The position numbers and the translations under genes are program-made. Of a stretch of 64,000 nucleotides of DNA, positions 1 to 11,071 are shown in pieces. The DNA comes from Benincasa hispida. Its lineage: Eukaryota; Streptophyta; Magnoliopsida; Cucurbitales; Cucurbitaceae. Position 1 is the stretch's first letter, and the number at the start of each line of letters is the position of its first letter. The stretch is taken from positions 33,025,710 to 33,089,709 of the forward strand of contig NC_052350.1 of assembly GCF_009727055.1 (NCBI RefSeq), in the 5' to 3' direction. A model generated the notes under the pieces. The model was not told the origin of the DNA. It made no database searches and was given only the letters and a program-made list of their open reading frames with translations.

Positions 1-931
1 TAATCCCCATTGGGTCACTTCACTAAAGCCCATAGTTGCACTCCCCTCACTGTAGATATATTATGTCCACATGATTTAACCATAATCAACAAGTCGACCC
101 TTCACAGATTGTTCGTAATAACGGTTGGGTCAAATATCTGTTTTACTCCCGAGATTACATTTTATTCCTCAAGTCACTACTGATCCTCTAATGAACAACT
201 GGTTTGTGATCCAATCTCTAAACCAAACTCTCTCAGCCCTGTGAGAGGGTGGGGTCCCTTGTTCAAGACCTGGATTTAGTACTTGAGAGAACAACCTTTC
301 TTCTATCCCTAAATCAAGTAGGTGTGAACTCCGTCTTGCACCCTATGTTCCCAACTATCTATTCGGTCTTATCCTAAAATAGGAGCCTTATTGAGCCGGC
401 ACGTTGAGCCAACCCTTATCTATGCAAATCTAAGGGCAATCCCAAATAAATAGGAGTTCATAGTTAGCTCAGGATTAAGATCGAGTTACCTCATCTAGGT
501 GAAATAGTCAGTCTTATACAGTAAACAACGTTAAAAAGTAAGAGTGACTTATTTCTTGGTCCTGGTCTTATGCAAATTCATTGCATAGGATGCCCCCACT
601 TCTCATGTCATAACATGTACGAATTAGGATCACATTGTATGTAGCACTTTACAACTCTTTGTAACAACTAAAGAGTAGACCGTATCCAATGGTGTTACCA
701 GAATAAGGTACCAAACCTTATTCATGTACCATAGACCATTTTAACTATTTACTCGAACCTAATCCACTCTTATGTCTCCACATAAAGTTTAAGTACTCAT
801 TCAATAGTCATGGGTCTTAGTTTATTGGATTTAGACTTTCATACAATTTATGAAATCAATAACAAGTATATTGATTATAGAAAATATTTATCATTTTACA
901 AACTGCGAGTTTTAGGACATAAAACCCAACA
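1..931 (-). repeat. LTR-like repeat copy R1 (truncated by window edge)
   Basis: Read on the - strand, this segment begins at 931 with TGTTGGGTTTTATGTCC and runs off the left edge. It follows the same order of blocks as the copies at 2639 and 58300: the TGTTGGG start, the ACATAA block, the GATCCT block, the TTAATCCTGA block and the GGAATCA(G/A)TG block. It is clearly diverged from them. The TG start and the repeated copies suggest the LTR of a retrotransposon. No gag-pol coding is seen, so the superfamily is not assigned. Confidence 0.6.
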
Positions 932-2638
932 CCAAATTCCATTTCAAATGAACACAATCAATCACAGTCTTAAAACGGAAACTAACAGGTTATGCATATA
1001 TAGAAATTATAGCACGCTACAATAGATTCAAGGGATAGAGTATGCGTACCTTTAAAGAACCGTTCTTCAAGAATCCCTCGATCAAAATCCAATGCGTCCA
1101 AAACCAGCACACGAACGTAACAAGCAAACTACTACCAACAGCACAACCACGAATACAACGATCATCTGAATGCTCCTCGAACCCAATCGAGTCTAACTCG
1201 ATTCACGAACAGAGTAAGGACACCACCATAATGATTACCTTGGTATTCTCGGTGTGAGAATCCAGAAGTTGTGGGCTCTATATGATTTTGGCTTGAGAAA
1301 GACAGGAGGTATGCGATAGAGTAAACGATCGAGTAAGTGGAAGATGAAACACTGTCTATCACATAAACGATGTACTCGATCATTTAGTAAACACAAGCCT
1401 ATCGCATAGACTTTGCTACTCGATTGTATAGCAACGATCAGTTGAGTAACTATTGTATAGTCATCTTCAAGCGTTCGCTTAGCTGATTGTGTAGTCACTC
1501 AACAGCTATCGCTTAGTAAAACTCTTTTACTTGCTAACCTTTTTTCGTGAGTACTTTTCGAATGAAGCAACTACTACTTTTGGAAAACAATTTTTCTTTT
1601 ATCTCACGGTTACCATAAAACTTCCAATAACCTCCCACTCAAATGATTATTAGAGAAAAAGAATTAATTATCATATAATTAACTTATTATAAATAAATAT
1701 GATAACCAACTTATCATATTATATTTATAACCTATAGTTTTAATATTTCATCATATGAAACATATAAACCATAGTTATTTTTCTATTTTATGGTACTTAA
1801 TGTAAATCATATTTACATTAATTCCTCCAAATAATGTATCTAATACATCACCACAATTATATCTCATATAATTGAATTTCCTCTTGTTAATTTGAACACT
1901 TCAAACTAACCCAAAATCTGATTCTCAACTTGAACCCATTGAGCTACCAAAGAGACCTTATGAACCTGTAGATTGAAACTCCAACGGTACGTGAATAACT
2001 GACTAAACTCTTTAGTCATGAGATCCATCATCCGTTAACTGTCAGACACTCTACTAAAGACCGACAGCTGCACTCTTTTCGCTACAGATATATTTCTGTG
2101 TCCATGTAACCAATCAAAAATGTGATAACCCTTCACAAATCGCTCGTAAGTATAACTGGGCCAATTTACCGTTTTACCCCTATAGTTACATCTAACTCCT
2201 TAAGTGTCATTGATTCCTCTAATGAAAAATAAGTTATAGTCCTACTATGAATGGGTCCTCTCTTCCAAAGAAAGGGTGTGACCACTTTGTTCAAGACTTG
2301 AAATCAGCCCTTAAGGGAGCAATTTATCTACTTACCCCTGCTTCAGAGAAGGAGTGAATTCCATCTTGTGTAACTGAGTTCCTAGCTCCCCAATCAGACA
2401 AATCCCCAAAAAGGTAGGCTTGTTGAGTTGGCAATCTGGCCACTCTCACCCATACTAGGACCGCCCTCATAGGCAGAAGTTTCCAAAACACTCAGGATTA
2501 ATGTCATGTTACCTATGGTCATTTTAGTGAAATGTAAGTCTCAATTATCAACGACGTTATATAAAGAGACTAATCATCTTGTGGTTCGGTCTTATACAAA
2601 CTTTTTGTATAAGAGACACACGCCTGCATATTTCCACT
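932..2638 (-). repeat. LTR-like repeat copy R2 (inverted, 5' part missing)
   Basis: On the - strand this is the middle and 3' part of the same repeat family. The stretch 1563-2625 is the reverse complement of about 2996-4085. The part at about 1320-1510 holds several ACGATCG-like motifs, as do the tails of the copies at 4140-4316 and 5110-5240. Its 3' tail abuts the start of R1 at 931/932 without a visible internal retrotransposon region. Its 5' part is missing at the junction near 2638. Confidence 0.6.
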
Positions 2639-4085
2639 ATTGGGGTTGATGTCCTAAACTCTCGTAGGATCCTATAGTTTGTAAACACCTGTATGAACAA
2701 ATGCTTGTGATGTAATAATATGAGATATTTTCTTCACTATTGTCTATAAAATATGAGATATTTTAGTTGCATCTACCACAAATCAATAAACTAAGATCCC
2801 TGGTTGTCGTTATAACTTAAGCATGTATGTGAAGACATACAAGTGGATCATGCCTTAAGTGATAACCTAAATGGTCTGTAGTATATGGATATAATAGGGA
2901 AACCTTATCTTGGTGACACTACGAATACGACCTGCTTTGTAGATGTTACAAGTGTTGTAAAGTGCTATAGATGGTCTGATCCTGATCATTCATATGAAGA
3001 CATGCGAGCGGGGGTGTCCTATATAAAGAAGTTTGTATAATACCAGACCACAAAGTGTTTAGTCTCGTTATATAACACCGTTCATGACAGAGACTTTCAT
3101 TTCACTAGGATGACCATAGGTAACATGACCTTAATCCTGAGTGAGTAGGAAACTCCTACCTATGAGGGCGGTCCTTTGATTTGCATGGGTGCGAGTGGCC
3201 AAATTGTCGACTCAAACCTACTACTTTGGGGATTCGTCTAATTGGGGAGTTGGGAACTCAGCTACACAAGATGGAATTCACTCATTCTCCGAAGCAAGGG
3301 TAAGTAGATAGATTGCTCCTTTAAGGGCTGATTTCGGGGCTTAAACAATGTGGCGTCACACACCTTCTCATAGCTTGAGAGGTGTCCACTCATAGTAGGA
3401 CTATGATGTATTGTTCATTAGAGGAATCAGTGGTACTTAAGGAGTTAGATGTAACTACAGGGGCAAAATGGTAAATTGGCCCAACTGTACTTACGAGCGA
3501 TCTGTGAAGGGTGATCATACTGTTGATTAGTTATATCCGATGGACATAGAAATATATCTGTAGTGAGAAGAGTGAAGTTGTGGTCTTTAGTGGAGTGCCC
3601 GGCAGTTAACGGATGGTGGATCTCGTGATTAAAGGGTTTAGTCAGCTATTCATATTCCGTTAGAGCTTCAAGCTACAGGTCCATAAGGTCCCCTTGGTAG
3701 CTTAATAGATTAAAGTTGAAAATCAGTTTGTGGGTCAATTTGAAGTGTTCAAATTGACAAGAGAGAGTTTGATTATATATGATATAATTAAATTGGTTCA
3801 ATTATATGTGATATAATTGATGTGATGTATGAGATACATTAATAGGAGGATTTTGATATAAATGTGATTTATTAAGTAAAGGAGAAAAGGATTATGGTTT
3901 AAATGTTACATATGATGTGATATTAAAACTATAGGTTATAAATATAATATGATAAGTTAGTTATTATATCAATTTATAATTAAAATAATTATATAATAAT
4001 TGTGGGTGGTTTCTCCTTTAATCGTGCGTGAAAATGGGAGGTTATGTTCAGTTTTCATAACTGAAGGATAAAATGAAAAATGTTT
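1563..4085. repeat. Large inverted repeat formed by R2 and R3
   Basis: The left arm (about 1563-2625) and right arm (about 2996-4085) are reverse complements over roughly 1 kb each. The spacer of about 370 bp belongs to the 5' end of R3. Matching landmarks include CCTCTAATGAA at about 2216 against TTCATTAGAGG at about 3415, and ATATATTTCTGTGTCCATG at about 2086 against the reverse block at about 3540. Divergence is visible but modest. Confidence 0.7.
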
Positions 4086-4316
4086 TCATTTTGAAAAGAA
4101 TCGCTTCATTAATTGCTTTTACTAATCGTTTTAACTAACTAGAGACTACACGATAGCCTTCTAAGCGAGAGCCTAAACGATCGTGTAAAGCATCTTTTAC
4201 TAAACAATCGTGTAAACAATCCAACATTTACTAAACGATCAAGCCTGTTTTTACTAAACGATCATGTACCTAGCGAGATTTACTAAACGATAAAGCATAC
4301 AAGTCTATACGATCAT
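2639..4316 (+). repeat. LTR-like repeat copy R3
   Basis: The copy begins near 2641 with TGGGGTTGATGTCCTAAAC, equivalent to TGATGGGGTTGATGCCC at 58300. It runs through the ACAAGTGGATCATGCC block, which is the empty-site counterpart of the CACTA insertion at 58501. It ends in a tail (4135-4316) with repeated TAAACGATC-type motifs and then joins R4 abruptly. No coding capacity was seen. Confidence 0.6.
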
Positions 4317-5660
4317 GGTGCCACACCTTCTCTTGGCTCGAGAAAGGTTTACTCATACTAGGACTATGACGTATTGTTCATTAGATGAATCAATGGTACT
4401 TAAGGAGTTAGATGTAATTACAGGGGCAAAAAGGTAAATTGGCCCAACTGTACTTACGAGCGATTTGTGAAGGGTCATCATATTGTTGATTGGTTATATC
4501 CGATGGACACAGAAATATATCTGTAGTGCGAAGAGTGTAACTGTCAGTCTTTAGTGGAGTGCCCGACAGTCAACGGATGTGGATATCATGATTAAAGAGT
4601 TTAGTCAGTTATTCACGTACCGCTAGAGCTTCAACTATAGATCCATAAGGTCCCCTTAGTAGCTCAATGGATTAATGTTGAGAATCAGTTTTTGGGTTAG
4701 TTTGAAGTATTCAAATTAACAAGAGGGAATTTGATTATATATGATATAATTAAATTGATTCAATTATATATGATATAATTGATTTGATATATTAGATACA
4801 TTAATTGGAAGAATTAATATAAATATAATTCATATTAAATGCCCATAAAGGAGAAAAAGAACTATGATTTATATATTGCATGAGATGTGATATTAAAACT
4901 ATATGTTATAAATATAATATGATAAATTAGTTACAATATTTATTTATAATAAAATAATTATGAGATAATTGTTGTTGGTTATCTTTTTCTCTATTAACCG
5001 AATTAGTGGGAAGTTATAATTAGTTTTGATAATTGATGGATAAAATGAAAAATGTTTTCATTTTTTCATAATCGATTGCACATAAAGAAAATGTGTACAA
5101 TAACCTTGAGAGAGTAAACGATCAAGCATCGAGTTTGTTAGACGATAGCTCCTCGCTACTCAACGATCGAGTATCCAAATCTATACGATAGACTTTCTCA
5201 TTCTCACACTTACTTGATCGTTTACTCGATCGTATAGTTCTTCCTTCCCTTTACCAAATCCATACAGAGCCCACACCTCTTGGATTCTCACACTGAGAAT
5301 ACCAAGGTAGCCTGTTGGTAGTGTTGAGTTTTCTATTCGAGGGTGGAGGGTTGAGGATCGAGTGTTACTCGATTGTGTTCGAGGATTTTCCAGAGGCGTG
5401 CTGTGTTTGTCCTGTTGATCGCCTTGCTGGTGTTGCTCGAGGAAATACAAGAAAAAAGGTTCGTCAAAGGTATGATTCACTCGATCCCTTTGTTTTTAGT
5501 CCTTGAAGCATGCTATAACTTACTTGATGCATAATTGTTCTGTGTTAGATTGTAAATGTTATTGTTCATTCACAATGAGATTTGGAACGATCTGCTTCCG
5601 CTCATTGGTTCTTTTGTTTAAGAGTTCTTCAATCACGACCTACGTGTAGCCAGAAATTCT
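4317..5660 (+). repeat. LTR-like repeat copy R4 (5' truncated)
   Basis: From 4317 the sequence repeats R3 from about 3351 onward, in the same orientation, so R4 lacks the first 700 or so bases of the family. Its tail includes another ACGATCG-rich stretch (5110-5240) and ends near GATCTGCTTCCGCTCATTGG at 5589-5608. The open frames here at 5181-5506 run both ways through the repeat and are not credible genes. Confidence 0.55.
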
Positions 5661-5849
5661 CTTTGTGAGTTTAGATTAATAAGTATCCGAGAGCTAAGTT
5701 CCCATACTTAAACATTTCTCTTTTTTGAAACTTATCCTTTACCTCGAAACGCACAATTCCAATCTAACTTAAATATTTTACCTCAAAATTTCTTAACTCA
5801 AACAATAAACATAATTATAAAAAAAAAAAAAAGTAAGGTGTGGGTTTTA

Positions 5850-6735
5850 CACTTAAGGGGGATAATTTGAATTGTTCAAATTAATTTGAGGAAACTATAT
5901 ATTGATGTGATTAATATATAATTAATTATGGATATGATCTATAATTAAATTGGAAAGTAATATTTGAATAAGATTCAAATTAATTAATTCAAGTGAATTA
6001 GATTCACAAATAATTAATTAATAGAGAAGTTTTGCACATATGCATATGATATTTATTATAATTAAATATATACATTAAATCGGGTTTAATATATAAATTT
6101 TTATTTAATTATTGTGGAAAGTAAAATTAAACAAGTGTTATTTAATTGGGCTAATTAATTAAATAAGCGTTATTTAATTAATTATGGAAAAAGAAAATAT
6201 CAAGAAACCCTTCTCTATATAAAGATCTCTCTATGGCCCTTTGGGACACACACTCTCGAAAAAGATTGACAATACAAAACACCCTAGTGCTATTGTGTAG
6301 AATTTTCTCTAAGTCACAAAAGAGAATCCTCTCTACTCTTCAAAATCCTTTTCTCCTCTCTCATTCCCAATAGTTGGATACCACCTATCCCTCTATTGGA
6401 ATCCTAGAGAATGATGAGGTTACTCTCGTGGTAGTGTTTGAGATTGTTCAAGAAGTTGTTAACGATCAAGATCGTTGGAGGGTCCGTTCGTTGGAACTAG
6501 GAAAGGATTGTTCGTGGCACTTGGAAATCTACAAAGGTAAGAATGATTCTAATATTTTCCCTAAAACATGCTAATTTACATGTTTATATTCTATTTTAAT
6601 TTAATGATTATGTTTATGTAAAAATCGAATTGTGGGATGCAATGTGATCTCACGAGACACTTCTACTGCAGGAGATCCAATCCTCCCTTCAGTTTTAACA
6701 TAAAATCACTCATAATGCTATAAAATATGACATTA
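5850..6735 (+). repeat. Related solo-LTR-like remnant
   Basis: The segment starts after an A tract (about 5820-5832) and contains the TTGAATTGTTCAAATT block that parallels the AAGTGTTCAAATTGAC block of R3. It has a TATA-like TATATAAAGATCTCTC at about 6216 and a donor-like AAAG/GTAAGAATG at about 6535. It ends near GAGACACTTCTACTGCAGG. This order (TATA, leader, terminal GATCT-rich block) is typical of an LTR. The open frame at 6374-6574 lies inside and has no recognisable product. Confidence 0.4.
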
Positions 6736-9700
6736 ACGCATACATTTCACTCAATAATTTAAGCTTTTAAGGCTAAATAACTCACCTAAGGAAAAGTTAT
6801 CATATATCTTGACTGCACATTTTTTTGTTAAGATGAATGAGAAACAATATTTTATAACTGCAGCAAGATTTACATCTAAATTTATGGTTGTATAGATGAC
6901 AACATTATCTCATACTTTTAGTTTTTTTGTAAAAATATTATCAACTATATTATTTATGAAAGTCTTTTATGTTTGTGTTTTTTTAAAATGTCAAAATAGG
7001 ATTACTTGATGATGGAAGTCATTTGTGTAAAGATAGGGTTCGAAAAAAAAACTTTCTAACATTAAAAACATTTATTTGACAATTAACAAACTATCATGAG
7101 ATCTATTTAATTGATAATGTGTTGGGGGAATTACAATATCAGAGGATAATTGAGTAATATTGAGAAACGGACACGTAAACAATTAGGTTGAGGCACGAAT
7201 ATTTCACTTTCTTTAAGGAGATTCAAGTCATCTACTATGTGTATTAAATTTATTTTTATCAACTACAGGTGCAGTAGATATTCTCTAGCTTGTCCCTCCA
7301 GAATATAACAACTCAATTGAAACGTTGTGTAACTTAAACCACTCTGTACTAAAAGGTAAAAATCAAAGTTCCACAACTAAAACACCCTTCTTTTGGCCAA
7401 TTACTTTTAAAAGAATTAATAGGAGAAAGTAAGAGAGAAAGATAATTGAGTATTTGTTGGTGTGTTGTGTTGTCATCTAAGAGAAAGAAACATTAGGTAT
7501 TTATATAAACTTAAGATCTAGATATTTAATATATAATTAATGAGATTTATTTATCATTTCTCCATATAACCACAACAACTACGTTTCTCTCCAATTTAAT
7601 AAAGAAAACCTCTTTTAATTTTCTAGCTTTCTTATGTATAAGTTAAAACTCAAAAAAATATTAAAAATGTAACAACACACATAATATGCACTTCTATGAC
7701 CTTAAATAGATGTCGTTGTATTATATTTATTGACTTAAAACATCATCATGATCAAGATATTCTTGATAATGAAGTATCATTATCAACATTTTTGTGACAT
7801 TGCAAAAATGTCAATACATATATTTTATTTACATTTCTCATCGTCGTTAATATCCATATTGGTATAGAAATATCAATATTGAGTCAATTACTGACAATGA
7901 TAATGCATCACAGTATATTTGATGGTAACTATTAATAATTGTCAAGAAAGGTTCATTATAGATAAATATACCGACATTAAAATAAGTTAATTATGACACT
8001 TTCGTTGATACTCTTACTTTGTGTGCGATACAATAATTGAAAATACATTAGGTTTCTCAAACATTCCCCAAATATATAAATATATAGTGTTAAATTCACT
8101 TATTCCAAAAGCACTTGGATTGGGACACCACTACTCATGAGTGGTTTGACCACATAAACGGTAGGTTATTGGAGAAAGGGCATGCAAGTGTGTAGTGTAT
8201 GACCTTAATTTGTTGCCTTGAAAATTAAAGGATGGCTGGGAGGATTTTAGGGACATCAAAGACGTGGCCTTGTGGGCTACCACTCACTTGACCAAGAGAT
8301 TCAATTATTTAAGAGATTATATTACATGGAGATAGTGGTGTGCCCTTTATCAAGAGAAGAAGGGAGAGAGAGAGAATGGAGACAAGAATTTAAACATAGT
8401 GGTATGGCCTTATCTTGGAAATGATTATCATTTTTCCTTGTATCACCTTCCTATAGCGATTGAAATGATAGGTTGTCGAGACACTTGTACTCACCTACTA
8501 TTGTTCTATGTATATGTACTAGGGTTATGTCAAATTCGAGACTCTTCCATTAAGCTCCATATATATCCAAGACTTTAATTGAGAGTTTAGTTTGTTCACG
8601 ATGGTAGATAATGTTTTGAATGTGTGAGGTGATATGGTGGAAGGTGACTTAATCGTGATTTGTTCGAATTTACGATAAGATGGAGTTGTATTAAATGCAT
8701 TCAATTAGTTGAAGCATAAAATTTAGAGAGTTGCCTAGTGTTTTGTAATTTATCATATTTGAAAAGAGTGTAATATGTGTTCATAGGACAACTGATGCTA
8801 ACAAACTTGGTTTACGCAAGTGCACATATCCAGGTTGTAGTATAGTAAAACGTTAAGAGATCGAATATTGTCCTCTGGAGATTAAATGCCTGGATTATGC
8901 TTAGCAATTATATTTTCTAAACTCGTATTGCTTTTAGAATTAGTCTTGTGTTTCAGCTCTCTCACGTCATTACCATGTAACTAGTCAGGTTGTATGGTAT
9001 GATATTTTTTTTGTTGTTCGAAATGGTGTGAGGCTTCTGTTGAGAGGATTCATGGTCGTTTTCCTTCTTGGGACTTTTTTTTACTTAGGTTGTTGTGTGT
9101 TTGGTTTTTGTTGTTCTTATCTTTTGGTTCTTCAGGTTATTGTTTGTTTGTACCTTGACTTCAAATCTTTGAAGTCCAATTCTTTTTAGTGCAATCTTAT
9201 ACCTTTGCAAAAAAAATACAAATGCACTAATCACTTAATCATGCTTCATTAATGCCAAATCAAAATTAAACTCAAGTTACATGAAATGAACTAATGAAGC
9301 CAAGTTGCATTTAATAAACTCAAGTACAAACTTGTGCTTCATTAAAGAAGAATGTAACCAAGCTTCACTTGTAGAACAAAGGCTTCAAGCTACATCAAGT
9401 GAAACGTCATTTATTCTCATATGATTACAAATTATTGAGTGGTTGATTGAAAGCTCCACATTGTTTGTTTATGAATGGTGTTCTTAATGTGTATTTTTAG
9501 TTTTCAGAGACCTTGCATTTATTTTTCATGTTATGCTTTTGTTTATGATTGATTGTGGTCAATGTTACAACTCTTCGAATACATCATGAAAAGTCTAAGA
9601 TTTCATTTTGTGGCAATATAAAGCCATGTAATTTGTCATTACAATTTCGTTTTTGAGATTATAATAAAAATTGCATATTTTTGTTTCTTAAGCATCGAGC

Positions 9701-10820
9701 TTATTCCTTTACATATCTTGTGATTAGATTTGAATGCTAGAATTATTCAAGTAGTCTTGGTCAAACTATTTTGTGGAGTGATTCAAATCATTTTAAAAAC
9801 AACTTTTTAGATGTAATTAGTTAGGAAGTTTTCACATCAGGAGATCTAGACTAATAAAAGAATTATAGTCATTAAAAAAACACTAGAGAAAAATATGAGA
9901 GAACATTAAGAAAAAATTTAAACATGACTTGTGACTTTTTTTTTAACCCACCTCGAAAGTTATCACGTAACTTTGTTTTACTTGTTTAAAGTGAGAAAAA
10001 CATAACTAAATATTAGTATTGTTTAGTTAAAAAAAGATAAATGGATCTTTAAAGAATTATTGCTTTATATATTGTGATATTTTGATTGTCAAAAATTAAG
10101 CCACTACATATATTACTTTATATATCTAAATAATACTCAATAACTCTATAGTAGTTTGTGTAGTTAGAGGTGTACTCATATATGAGGCGCTTGTATTGAT
10201 TCTTGAATAAGGAATATATACTATGAAAGAGACTTCAAAAAATCACACTTGAGAGATGCTCTTACTTTTTGTTTTTCTTTGTTGGCATTAAGTAAAGAAT
10301 AATGAATAGAAATTTGTTCTTAGGAAACATTATGATTTGAAAACTACTTTATAAAGAATATTATTTATATATATTACAAATATATATTATTTAATTATAA
10401 CCTACTACTAGTTAAACATTATAATTATATATACAAATACATGATGATAGTTTTTAAATATATAAAAATAAATCAATTTATTTATAAATATAGTAAAATG
10501 TTATTGTCTATCAATATCATTTTATTATATTTAAAAATATTTCTAACAAGTTTACGATTTATAACCATTACTCTATACATCATTAAATTTGTATTTATGA
10601 TAGATGTCAAAATGGGAAAAAATATATATTTGATAAGTGTTTTTTTTTAGTACTAATACTTTATAGTGTTAATACTCATTCATCCGTTCACATATGTGAA
10701 TTTTCTTTTGTAAATATCTTTTAATATTACTAAATTTTACACGATCCACATTATTCCCAAACATTATTATATTACCTACCATGAATGTGTTTTGAAAATT
10801 AAGGACTCATACATTGTTAT
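6736..10820. other. AT-rich intergenic stretch without recognisable genes
   Basis: No open frame here carries a motif I recognise. The part at 8100-9220 is less AT-rich and ends with a T/G-rich segment followed by a short A tract (about 9209-9216), so it may be an old transposable-element remnant. I could not identify it further. The 69-codon frame at 10441 is Ile/Leu/Lys-rich and looks like a chance ORF in AT-rich DNA. Confidence 0.5.
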
Positions 10821-10821
10821 A

Positions 10822-10824
<3 letters not shown>

Positions 10825-10855
<31 letters not shown>
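10825..10855. repeat. A31 homopolymer tract
   Basis: This is an uninterrupted run of 31 A. It may be the tail of an old retroposed sequence, but no target duplication was identified. Confidence 0.9.
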
Positions 10856-10858
<3 letters not shown>

Positions 10859-11071
10859 CTTAATACATTGCGTTTTGAAAATTAAGGACGTATTTAGTAA
10901 CTATTTCGTTTTTTACTTTTTATTTTTAAAAATTAAGTTTATTTTTTCTTATTTTTTATCATGATTTATATCTTTCTTCACTATAATAGTTGAATTCTGA
11001 ATCAAATTTCAAAAACAAAAAAATCATTGGTAAAAAGTAGATAACAAATGAATAAATTTGGAGGTAGAAGT

